From SZUA-22 sp963751695 (GTDB taxonomy: Bacteria; Bacteroidota; Ignavibacteria; Ignavibacteriales; Melioribacteraceae): a DNA stretch of 64,000 nucleotides. The position numbers and the translations under genes were made by a program. Each line of letters opens with the position of its first letter. Position 1 is the stretch's first letter. The notes under the pieces are model-generated. The model was not told where the DNA came from, did not search any database, and was given only the letters and a program-made list of their open reading frames with translations. The stretch is from the NCBI GenBank assembly GCA_963751695.1, contig CAVVVP010000009.1:372001-436000 (forward strand). The letters are read 5' to 3'. Of this stretch, positions 55,933-64,000 are shown one piece after another.

Positions 55933-57060
55933 ATGCCATATTCTCAAATTAATAGAAACAAACTTAATATTAAGCCTCTTTCTGAGAGATCTAATAAAGT
56001 AAATATTGAAAAAGATCATATTCCAGTAGATCAAATACCCTCTAATGTCTCTCCAATTTTTAATGAATCTCTCGATAGCGTTGTTTCCAGAATAATTGGT
56101 GCAAAGGAAAAAAATGCTCCAATTATGCTAACTATGGGAGCCCATACTATTAAAAACGGGATGGCTCCAACAATTATTAAATTAATGGAGGAAGGGTGGA
56201 TTTCTCACTTAGCAACAAACGGAGCCGGAGTTATCCATGACTGGGAATTTGCTTATCAAGGATTAAGCAGTGAGGATGTTAAAACGAATGTGGACAGAGG
56301 TCAATTTGGAATTTGGGATGAAACTGGTAAATATATAAATCTTGCTTTAATCGTTGGTGCTTATGAAGGTCTTGGTTATGGTGAAGCTGTTGGAAGTATG
56401 ATAGAGAATCAGGGAGTAAAGATTCCAGATGAAGAAGAATTGATTGCCATGATTAAAAATGTCCAAACTGATCCAGAAAAATCTGGTTCAGCTTCTGATA
56501 TGTTAGATACAATTAAAAAATTTAGTTTACCCTCAGGTTGGATGGAGATCTCGTTCCCATTTAAAAAATATTGTGTGCAAGCAGCTGCATATAGATTGGG
56601 AATTCCGTTTACAAGTCATCCAATGATCGGCCATGATATTATCTATACTCATCCATATAATCATGGAGCAGCGTTAGGCAGAACAGCACTTCGCGATTTT
56701 TTAGTATTTGCACATCAAGTCAACAATCTTCAAAATGGAGTTTACATTTCATTGGGATCAGCAGTCATGTCACCAATGATTTTTGAAAAATCTCTTTCAA
56801 TGTCTCAAAATTTGCATATTCAAAAAGGTGAACACATTGATAATCATTATATGTTAATAGTTGACCTAGCAAAGAGCTCGTGGGATTGGTCGAATGGTGA
56901 ACCTCCAGAATCTGATCCTGCTTATTATCTTCGCTATTTAAAGACTTTTAGTCGAATGGGTGGTACAATGAAATATTTGTCTGCTGATAATAGAGATTTT
57001 TTACTTGCACTATATCAGAATCTAAGTAGTAGCAAAATGGGAAAACATGAAATTAACTAG
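55933..57060 (+). CDS. Deoxyhypusine-synthase-like protein of unknown function
   Basis: 375 residues. The recognisable core is MLTMGAHTIKNGMAPTI, then HLATNGAGVIHDWEFAYQG, SSEDV, and GQFGIWDETG, which has the look of the bacterial deoxyhypusine-synthase-like family. That family is named by fold; true deoxyhypusine synthase makes spermidine-dependent hypusine on eIF5A, which bacteria lack. The substrate is unknown. It heads the locus behind a palindromic operator. Confidence in the family is moderate and in any reaction low. Confidence 0.5.
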   Translation: MPYSQINRNKLNIKPLSERSNKVNIEKDHIPVDQIPSNVSPIFNESLDSVVSRIIGAKEKNAPIMLTMGAHTIKNGMAPTIIKLMEEGWISHLATNGAGVIHDWEFAYQGLSSEDVKTNVDRGQFGIWDETGKYINLALIVGAYEGLGYGEAVGSMIENQGVKIPDEEELIAMIKNVQTDPEKSGSASDMLDTIKKFSLPSGWMEISFPFKKYCVQAAAYRLGIPFTSHPMIGHDIIYTHPYNHGAALGRTALRDFLVFAHQVNNLQNGVYISLGSAVMSPMIFEKSLSMSQNLHIQKGEHIDNHYMLIVDLAKSSWDWSNGEPPESDPAYYLRYLKTFSRMGGTMKYLSADNRDFLLALYQNLSSSKMGKHEIN

Positions 57061-57072
57061 GAGAAATTCTTA

Positions 57073-57249
57073 ATGCTGACTGGCATAGATTATTTTGTTG
57101 TAATTGCTTATTTAGCCGGTATTTTACTCCTAGGATATTATTTTAGAATATATGTAAGCAGTTCTGATGATTTTTTACTTAGTGGTTGCGAAGCTCTTGT
57201 AACAAAGGTACATGCTCTAGGACCTGAATATCAAAATCATTTTAAGTAA
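57073..57249 (+). pseudogene. N-terminal stump of an SSS sodium:solute symporter
   Basis: A 58-codon frame with ATG at 57073. Residues 1-37 read LTGIDYFVVIAYLAGILLLG then YYFRIYVSSSDDFLLSG, which is the first helix and loop of an SSS symporter. After CEALVTKVHALGPEYQ similarity stops and the frame ends at 57249. A complete symporter would need over 450 more codons and none are present. It lies between the deoxyhypusine-synthase-like gene and the PTS EIIC gene, as if the transporter had been deleted or replaced. It could instead be a small membrane protein in its own right. Confidence 0.65.
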
Positions 57250-57299
57250 ATACAACCTAATAATTGCTTAATAAAAAATATAGTAAAAACAGGGAATAA

Positions 57300-58550
57300 A
57301 TGAACATTGAAGACAATGCTTTTTTGAATAAATATGTTGTTTCTCCTTTAAACACATTAAGTGAAAATTCTTATTTATCTGCGATAAGAGCGGGAATGGT
57401 TGCAGTTGTTCCTCTTACTATTGTAGGAAGTATTTTTATAATCATTGCATATTTTCCTTTTGCCGGTTGGGATGAAATTATTGGCCCCTTCAGAACAATT
57501 TTAGAAATACCGGTGAACGCAACCTTCGGCCTGCTAGCTGTTTTTGTCTGTTTTTCAATAGGATATGATCTTGGGAAACAGATGAAACAAGAGGCAATTA
57601 TAAGTGCATCAATGTCAACGTTAATATTTTTTCTTATTCAATTTGATCCAGAAGATGGTTCGCTAATTTTTGATAATCTTGGGTCATCCGGTATTTTTAC
57701 AGGTATTCTTATTGCATTTATTTCCGTAAGAGTTCAAAAATTCTTTACCGATAAAAATTTAGTTTTCCGCTTACCTAAAAATGTACCTCATGTTGTATAT
57801 GAATCATTCGTTTCATTGTCACCATTACTTGCATTACTGATTGGTTTTTGGCTTGTCAGATATTTACTTGGAATTGACATAAACCTTATAGTTCAAACAA
57901 TGTTTCAACCGATTGTTTTTGCATTTAACACTTTACCCGGAATTTTAGTTTATGCATTCCTTGTTGCAATACTATGGTCAATTGGAATAAACGGCGATAA
58001 TGCTATGGACGCTATAGCTGCACCTATTTTTCTTCAGTATTTAACCGTGAATGTTGCCGCAATGGCGGCTGGTGAACCTCTGCCTTATATAACAGCATAC
58101 GGATTTTTCACAACTTTTGTTAACGTTGGGGGGACTGGAGCAACTCTTGCATTAGCTCTCATAATGCTAAACTCCAGAGAACCTGGGTATAGAAAAATCA
58201 GCAGATTTTCACTACCAACACAAATCTTTCAAATTAATGAGCCTATATTCTTCGGTTTTCCTATTGTTCTTAATCCTATTCTTATGATACCTTACGTTCT
58301 CAATGCTTTATTGCTTACTGCCGGTACATATTTAATGATGTATTTTGAATTTATTAACAAACCTGTTATAAATGTACCTTGGACAACTCCGCCAATTCTA
58401 GGTCACTATTTGGTTTCTGGCGGTGATTGGCGTGCCGCTGTTTGGGGTGTGGTCTCACTGTTTATTGCAATGCTGGTTTATTTCCCATTTGCAAAAATTG
58501 CTGAAAAGAAAAGGTTAAAAGATGAAGCTAGCGGAACTGCTCATGAATAG
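57300..58550 (+). CDS. PTS EIIC component, lactose/cellobiose type, orphan
   Basis: 416 residues with about ten membrane helices. The diagnostic motif NEPIFFGFPIVLNP (Glu314) is complete. The other conserved motif, usually GIHG, reads GING at 229-232 (Asn231), so the His of the sugar site is missing. No EIIA, EIIB, EI or HPr gene is in the window. It may be a PTS-independent sugar transporter, or may work with EII components coded elsewhere. It sits in the accessory locus between the SSS stump and two small membrane proteins. Confidence 0.88.
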   Translation: MNIEDNAFLNKYVVSPLNTLSENSYLSAIRAGMVAVVPLTIVGSIFIIIAYFPFAGWDEIIGPFRTILEIPVNATFGLLAVFVCFSIGYDLGKQMKQEAIISASMSTLIFFLIQFDPEDGSLIFDNLGSSGIFTGILIAFISVRVQKFFTDKNLVFRLPKNVPHVVYESFVSLSPLLALLIGFWLVRYLLGIDINLIVQTMFQPIVFAFNTLPGILVYAFLVAILWSIGINGDNAMDAIAAPIFLQYLTVNVAAMAAGEPLPYITAYGFFTTFVNVGGTGATLALALIMLNSREPGYRKISRFSLPTQIFQINEPIFFGFPIVLNPILMIPYVLNALLLTAGTYLMMYFEFINKPVINVPWTTPPILGHYLVSGGDWRAAVWGVVSLFIAMLVYFPFAKIAEKKRLKDEASGTAHE

Positions 58551-58671
58551 TTGTATTGAAATAATTGATTTATGTAAGTAAGAATTTAGTTGAATGGAAC
58601 ATTAAACCATTTTAATTTTAAGATAATTTTTCCTGCTAATGAAAACTTGCAGATGAATAGATTTACTTAAA

Positions 58672-58684
58672 TCAAACGATCGTA
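58672..58684. promoter_or_regulatory. Weak operator half-site
   Basis: TCAAACGATCGTA contains CAAACGAT, which matches half of the ACAA-CGATTGT sites at 55843 and 58740. Weak alone, but it is 55 bases before the strong site. Confidence 0.35.
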
Positions 58685-58730
58685 TTTTCTCTTAGTACAG
58701 AAATTTTCTTGCTAATTGTGAGAGAAAATG

Positions 58731-58751
58731 ATAAATTAGACAAACGATTGT
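58731..58751. promoter_or_regulatory. Second operator-like site of the locus
   Basis: A 21-base stretch that matches 55834-55854 at all but one base. Its core is ACAAACGATTGT (58740-58751), a near-perfect palindrome around CG. It lies about 95 bases before the first small membrane-protein gene and upstream of a TATATTTG -7 box. Confidence 0.7.
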
Positions 58752-58782
58752 TCTGTTGTATTTTAACGAATTTCATGGCAAT

Positions 58783-58790
58783 TATATTTG
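58783..58790 (+). promoter_or_regulatory. Possible -7 box of the small-protein/lyase operon
   Basis: Exact TATATTTG match to the Bacteroidota -7 consensus. The nearest upstream TTG (58756-58758) gives a 24-base spacer, longer than the 20 seen elsewhere in the window, so the promoter call is weaker. Confidence 0.45.
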
Positions 58791-58864
58791 GACAAAAAAT
58801 CTTTGATTGAGGTTTTCGATAATGTACAGAGTAACAAAAAATTGAGTTGAGAACTATTAATAAA

Positions 58865-59074
58865 ATGTTAAATTTTAATTGGCTTGCAGATATACCGGTT
58901 GAATCAGCTAAGTGGATTTTTCTTTGTCTCTATATTTTAATCGGTGTTATCGTTCTGTTTATTCCAAACAAATTTATCTATGAGGGATTAGAAAAAATTA
59001 GATGGTGGCACAACTTAAAGATTTGGGCGATAGGTCTTTTAGCTTTCATATTTGTTGTGTACTATATTTTTTAA
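58865..59074 (+). CDS. Small two-helix membrane protein 1
   Basis: 69 residues from ATG 58865 (75 from TTG 58847). Two membrane helices (about 10-32 and 47-68) are separated by a basic loop with KIRWWHNLK. I recognise no family. It precedes a second tiny membrane protein and the lyase gene in one run. Position within a transporter-containing locus makes a transporter accessory role possible. Confidence 0.6.
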   Translation: MLNFNWLADIPVESAKWIFLCLYILIGVIVLFIPNKFIYEGLEKIRWWHNLKIWAIGLLAFIFVVYYIF

Positions 59075-59096
59075 TTTTTTTAGAACAGGAAGATAA

Positions 59097-59333
59097 ATGG
59101 AAGTTGATAAGAACATTCAAAAGTTAGCCAAAATTAAAAGTTCAGAAATAAATAGTGCACTTGGTCTATTTATTCTTTTTTTTGGTTTTGTAATAATTAC
59201 TGCAACTTTTTTTACTGATACTTATATCGGTCAAATGACAAATTTGATTGCTGGAATAGCGTTATCACTCATCGGTGCGGGTATGGTAATTATGGCTAAG
59301 AGAACCATTAAAATGCTAAAAGAAAATAATTGA
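59097..59333 (+). CDS. Small two-helix membrane protein 2
   Basis: 78 residues. An N-terminal charged segment (VDKNIQKLAKIKSSEIN) is followed by two helices (about 21-43 and 49-68) and a basic tail. No family is recognised. A Shine-Dalgarno (AACAGGAAG) precedes ATG 59097. It follows small protein 1 by 22 bases. Confidence 0.62.
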   Translation: MEVDKNIQKLAKIKSSEINSALGLFILFFGFVIITATFFTDTYIGQMTNLIAGIALSLIGAGMVIMAKRTIKMLKENN

Positions 59334-59396
59334 AAAATGAGCAGTTAAAAAAGTGAAAATATAAATATATAAAGAGGACAATTATAAGGTTTTATT

Positions 59397-60344
59397 ATGC
59401 ATAATTTAATAGAAAAAAAATATCATGGAATATGGCCAGTATTAATAACTCCATATAAAGATGATCTATCAATAGATTTTGATGCTTATCATGAAATGCT
59501 GGAATGGTATCTAAATATGGATCTAGGCGGTATCTATGCTAATTGCCAATCCAGTGAAATGTCTGAACTAACAGATGATGAACGATTGCTTTTAATCAGT
59601 GAGGCAGTAAAAGTATCTAACGGTAGAAAACCCATTGTTGGAACAGGAAATTTTGGAAAAAATATTGAGGAACATATTGAATTCATCAAGAAAGCTGCTA
59701 ATGCTGGAGCCGAAGTTGTTATGCTCACAGTTCCGACATTCCATAACAGCGATGATGAATTAGAGAAGTATTATTTAACTATTGCTGAGAAAACTGAAGT
59801 AAAACTTGGCCTATATGAATGTCCAGTACCACGAACATATAATTTAGGAACAGATCTCGTGAAAGTGCTTGCTGAGTCTGGAAGATTTTATGCTTACAAA
59901 GAAACAAGTTGCAATATAGGAAAAATGGAAAAGTTAATTAATATAACTAAAAATACAAATCTTTCTTTCCTCCAGGCAAACGTTCCATATATGCTTGAGG
60001 CAATTAGACTAGGAGCTGAAGGATCAATGAACATAGCATCGAACTGGTTACCAGACTTAGAAATTGAAGTTGTAAAAAGAGGACTTGAAGGTGATCCTGC
60101 AGCAGATGATTTGAACAGCGTCTTATGTGCTATGGAAATGGCTCAGCGTTCCGTTCATCCAATGGGAGTAAAGTATTTAATCGGTAAGAGAGGTCTTCCA
60201 ATTAAACCCTTAACTCGCTATCCAAGATCAATATCTATGGAGGAAATGTACAGTCTTGATCAAGCTGCCAAATATTGGTTCGAAGAAGATGGTGAATTAA
60301 GAATTCTTAATGATTCAAAATTTATTCAGGAAGTTATAAAATAA
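59397..60344 (+). CDS. Dihydrodipicolinate synthase / N-acetylneuraminate lyase family aldolase
   Basis: 315 residues of the class I aldolase family. The Schiff-base Lys168 is in YAYKETS and the catalytic Tyr140 is in GLYECPVP, where LYNxP is usual. GIWPVLITPYKDD is the N-terminal strand and VMLTVPTFHN the substrate strand. The YECP variant and isolated location argue against lysine biosynthesis. A sugar-acid or keto-deoxy lyase is more likely in this carbohydrate locus. A terminator follows at 60361. Confidence 0.88.
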   Translation: MHNLIEKKYHGIWPVLITPYKDDLSIDFDAYHEMLEWYLNMDLGGIYANCQSSEMSELTDDERLLLISEAVKVSNGRKPIVGTGNFGKNIEEHIEFIKKAANAGAEVVMLTVPTFHNSDDELEKYYLTIAEKTEVKLGLYECPVPRTYNLGTDLVKVLAESGRFYAYKETSCNIGKMEKLINITKNTNLSFLQANVPYMLEAIRLGAEGSMNIASNWLPDLEIEVVKRGLEGDPAADDLNSVLCAMEMAQRSVHPMGVKYLIGKRGLPIKPLTRYPRSISMEEMYSLDQAAKYWFEEDGELRILNDSKFIQEVIK

Positions 60345-60360
60345 AATAAATTTGTCCGTT

Positions 60361-60399
60361 AAAAGGTTGTTTCTATTTATTTAGAAATGACCTTTTTTT
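60361..60399 (+). terminator. Terminator after the DapA/NanA-family gene
   Basis: Stem AAAAGGT (60361-60367) with ACCTTTT (60390-60396), plus TTTCTA (60370-60375) with TAGAAA (60382-60387), separated by a TG/TG mismatch. A T-run continues to 60399. Confidence 0.85.
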
Positions 60400-60446
60400 A
60401 TGGAATCTCATATTTGCAATACAATTGATAAATAATAAGGAAGAAG

Positions 60447-63268
60447 ATGGAAAAGAGTTCAAATGAAAAATTGACTTTTCACTTTATCCCTAACACGCAT
60501 TGGGATAGAGAATGGCTGTATGATTTTCAACAAACCAGAATGTTCCTTGTCGAATTCATGGATAAACTATTAAATATTTTTAACGACCATGAAGAGTATA
60601 AAACCTATCTGTTGGATTCACAAATAGTTCCTATTGAAGATTATCTAGAGATCAGACCAGAAAAACAAGAAGAAATCAAATCCTATGTTAAAAATGGCCG
60701 ATTGCAAGTCGGACCATGGTACACTCTTCCAGAGGAACATTTAGTAAATGGTGAATCGCTTGTTCGAAACTTGTTAATGGGGCATAGAATTACTCAAAAA
60801 TATGGCGAATCTATGAAAATCGGATATTCTCCATTTTCATATGGACAGGCTTCTCAAATGCCACAAATTTATATGGGGTTTGGAATTGACACTATTCTAT
60901 TTTATCATGGAGTTAATTCAAGTGAAGTCCCTGCAGAGTTTATTTTTGAAGGAGCAGATGGAACTCAAATCCTGGGATCTAGAATGGGATCAAATGCCAG
61001 ATATAATTTCTTCTTTACTGTTTACCGACCATCTGTATATGGGAAAGAGATTCTAGAGAGAGATTACTCTTGGAAGGAAAGAGGACTTCCATTTCACATT
61101 GGAACAAATGGTCAACATATGGGCCACCATATTCTTGTTGATCCAGTTAAGAACCTATATCCAAACATTGTTAAAAAGAGTATGGATGAGCTTATGGAAA
61201 CAGAATTAAAGCACAGCACAACTTCTCACATAGCCTGTATGCAAGGAATGGATAGCACTCATCCGGATGTTTTTGAAATGAAAACTATGCAAGAAGCTGC
61301 AAAGAATTTAGTAGGTGATGAGATTTTTCATAGCAGTTTGCCAGAGTACATTAAAGCATTAAAAAAATCAGTTAACTGGGAAGAATTAATTGTGCTGAAA
61401 GGGGAGAGAAGAACTCCTCGTCAATTAGGTACTAGGAAACATCTTTATGGAGATGTTACTTCTACTAGAACCAATATGAAGAGAAAAAACTCATTAGCTG
61501 AACAAGAATTGCAGAGAAAAGCTGAGCCGTTTACGACAATTTCATTTCTGCTTGGTGAGGAGTATCCAAAAAATTATCTTGATCTAGCTTGGAAGTATTT
61601 ATTGAAGTCACATCCTCACGATTCGATTTCTGGTACTGGATTAGATCAAATCGAAAAGGATGTGCATCACAGATTAGATCAATGTCGAAGTATATCAAGC
61701 GGTGTATATTTGAGAGCATTACAATCAATTCAAAAAAGAATAGATAATTCGGATCTTAGAAGAAGATGAAATTGCACTAACTGTTTTTAACTCCTTACCA
61801 AGAGAGAGAAATGAAATCATCACAACTGTGTTTGATCTTCCACTGACGAGCGGATACAAAAATTACACGATAGTTGATTGTGATACAGGTAATACTATAG
61901 ATTTCCAAGAAGAATCTCGTTACGAGCATGCTGCAATTGTTAGGCACTTTGGAGATGCAACAATGGAGATGCCTTCTCTAAGAGTCCATGCACATTTACA
62001 GATTAGATAACATTCCAGCGTTTGGTTATAAATCTTTAGTTATAAAACCTGTTGAACAATTTCACTGGCATGATAGGGTCCATTGCTTCAGGTAACAAAT
62101 AAAATGGAAAACGAGTTTATCGCTGTTAAAATTAACGGGAATGGTACACTAAATATAACTGATAAGTCAATTGCTCATGACTTATATTGGACTTCACTAC
62201 TTCGCAGATAATGGTGAGGCTGGCCATGCATGGCGCCATATTCCACCGGCAAGGGATAAACTAATAAATTCACTAAGTTCCTCCCCAAAGATTGAGTTGA
62301 TCCAAAATGGACCAAATCTTGCAAGATATTCCGTAACATATACTATGCGAATCCCAACAAAATTAGATGAGGGTCAAGGGGATTACGTTAGAAGACTTGA
62401 TGGAGATGGTGATGATGCCACAAGATCCACAGAAATAAATGAGATGGTCATAAGATCAGAATTCACATTAACAAAGTATTCCAAAGGAGTATCTGTCAAA
62501 ACTACCTTTAAAAATTTATGTGAAGATCATAGACTTCGTGCTATGTTTCCAACGAACATAAAGTCTAAGTTCTCATATGCTGAAGAACCGTTTGATGTGA
62601 TTGAACGCGAAATAGACAGAAGTGAAAATAGTCCTTGGGCGAACACGTGGAATCCAACTCATCCTCATCAAAGATTTGTTGATGTTAGTGATGGAGGTAA
62701 GGGTTTGGCTATCATTAATGACGGATTGAGAGAATATGAAGTAACAGATGATGAGACTCGCACAGTTGGCATCACTTTAATGCGAGCATTTGAGATATCA
62801 TTAGCTACCGTAGCCTGGAAGTGGGAACGTCATCCGGAAATGAAAGGCTCACAATGTCTAGACGATCATGAATTCAATTACCAGATTTTTCCTCATCAAG
62901 GAGATTGGGACAAAGGTAATGTGATGAATTTTGCTGATGCTTTCAATATCCCAATCGATATAGCTCAAGCTGGACCTTACAAAGGAGATCTTCCTAAATC
63001 GCAGTGTTTCATGGAATTAAAAGGTGATGGTCTGATGCTCTCCTCAATTAAAAAAGCTGAAGATTCTGATGAAATGATAGTAAGGATTTATAATCCTACA
63101 AAACGAAAAATAGACGGAGGATTATCTTTATTTAAAAAACCTTCTGCTATAGAGATAGTTAATCTGAATGAAGAAAAAACTGATAAAGAAGAATGGGAAC
63201 TTGATGGAAACGAAATTATCTTCCCTACTGAACCTAAAAAGATAATTACACTAAAAATAAAATTTTGA
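60447..63268 (+). pseudogene. GH38 alpha-mannosidase-like protein 1, frameshifted and lacking the nucleophile
   Basis: The N-terminal part (60447-61769, 440 residues) is a GH38 catalytic domain. NTHWDREW supplies the zinc ligands His18 and Asp20, and SHPHDSISGTG the late His. The position of the nucleophile Asp (family form GYLPDSFGH) reads GYSPFSYGQ, with Phe130 in place of Asp. After 61769 the frame breaks at least four times (near 61757, 61993, 62070 and 62175). The C-terminal beta domain resumes at 62171-63268 (GLHYFADNGEAGHAW ... IINDGLREYEV). An acid/base region reads TNGQH, without the Asp found in copy 2. It follows a good AGGAAG ribosome binding site. Confidence 0.85.
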
Positions 63269-63290
63269 TTCGAAATTTCGGAGAATTCTA

Positions 63291-64000
63291 ATGTCGGATA
63301 AAAAACAAACTACCACCGGGAAAAAAGTTCATGTAATTGCAAATACACACTGGGATAGAGCATGGGTTTATCCCTTTAATGAAACGAGATTACTCTTAGT
63401 AGAATTTATGGATAATTTACTAGAGCTTCTTGAAACTGATCAAAAATTCCATTCATTTCTATTAGATTCACAAACTGTCGCGATAGAAGACTACTTGGAA
63501 TTTAGACCTGAACGAAAAGAGCAAATTAAAAAATTTGTTAAGAATGGAAGACTAATAGTTGGACCTTGGTATAACCTTCCCGAGGAGTATATAGTTAATG
63601 GTGAATCACTTGTCAGAAATTTAGTAGTTGGTCATCGACAAGCAGAAGAGCTAGGTAAGGTTAGTCAAAAATTGGTTATACACCATTTTCTTATGGTCAA
63701 ACGTCTCAGATGCCTCAAATATACCGAGGATTTGATATTGATACTATCATTTTCTACAGAGGAATTAATACAAAAAAAGCAGAGTTTATTTTAGAAGGTC
63801 CAGATGGATCTCAGTTGCTTGGATGCCGGTTTGGAGCCCTATCAAGATTTAGTTACTACTTTTATGTATATAGAATGGCTCGTTTTGATATGGGTAGAGA
63901 TGAGTGGTGGTATGATTGGGATCGAGGTGCACTTCCATTTCGATTGAACAATGAGGATCATCCGCATGAGCACTACTATCCTTTAGATGTTGCACAAGAA
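63291..64000 (+). pseudogene. GH38 alpha-mannosidase-like protein 2, one frameshift, cut by window end
   Basis: A paralogue of the preceding gene, 22 bases downstream. Residues 1-125 include ANTHWDRAW and VGPWYNLPEEYIVNGESLVRNL. The frame stops matching at 63666-63671 (A5), and adding one A there restores KIGYTPFSYGQTSQMPQIY and continues through the window edge with CRFGALSRFSYYF and FRLNNEDHPHEHY. The nucleophile position is again Phe (PFSYGQ), as in copy 1. The C-terminal part lies beyond 64000. Confidence 0.85.

Overview
The window reads as a chromosomal segment of an AT-rich member of the Bacteroidota/Ignavibacteriota side of the tree, most likely an Ignavibacteria-like organism. Three things support this. 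(1) Secreted proteins end in type IX secretion sorting domains with the HPNPFNPST motif. (2) Three promoters (rpmE2, tRNA-Met/secG, greA) have the Bacteroidota architecture TTG-N20-TAnnTTTG, each with exactly 20 bases between the boxes. (3) A DUF4837 lipoprotein, a TonB-receptor-like barrel and type-B L31 are present. The assignment to class is inference. No rRNA operon, CRISPR array, insertion sequence or prophage was seen.

Layout. 1-16.5 kb holds housekeeping genes on the plus strand: uppP (cut by the window edge), a cyclophilin, an NSS transporter with its MetS-like small subunit, holA, an ECF sigma factor with a probable anti-sigma partner, rpmE2, rsmB, a RodZ-like protein, ligA, a STAS protein, an SSS symporter, a HAD phosphatase, a PgpH-like HD phosphodiesterase and xerD. 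16.5-28.4 kb is a compact envelope-glycan cluster: three GT9 enzymes, GT4, a methyltransferase, two paralogous ATP-grasp-like proteins, a GT87-like membrane enzyme, an MsbA-like flippase, a nucleotide-sugar epimerase and a GT2. 28.4-33.3 kb carries three tandem minus-strand genes for type IX cargo proteins, all broken by several frameshifts.

33.6-55.7 kb is again mostly housekeeping and envelope: tRNA-Met, secG, a LOG-family protein, rpsU, an M14 peptidase, a CYTH protein, a RecB/AddB-type nuclease, greA, tilS, hpt, ftsH, a dolichol-kinase-like protein, DUF4837, a GNAT, a TonB-receptor-like barrel, a patatin, a CDF transporter, a ChaN-PDZ protein and an NHL-repeat lipoprotein. 55.7-64 kb is an accessory carbohydrate locus. 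It holds a deoxyhypusine-synthase-like protein, the 58-residue stump of an SSS symporter, an orphan PTS EIIC, two tiny membrane proteins, a DapA/NanA-family lyase and two consecutive GH38-type proteins. Two nearly identical palindromic operator-like sites (ACAATCGATTGT type) precede its two halves and suggest one regulon. Both GH38 proteins lack the family's nucleophile Asp, and the EIIC has Asn where the conserved GIHG His is expected. This locus is the best candidate here for an undescribed pathway.

Quality note. Several otherwise good genes (rsmB, the AddB-like nuclease, tilS, the GNAT, the second GH38) carry one frameshift each, often in a homopolymer, and the cyclophilin lipoprotein has one in-frame TGA. 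This pattern is what residual long-read consensus error looks like, so the single lesions should not be taken as real pseudogenes without read support. The multiply broken T9SS trio and the first GH38 are either true decay or poorly polished sequence.
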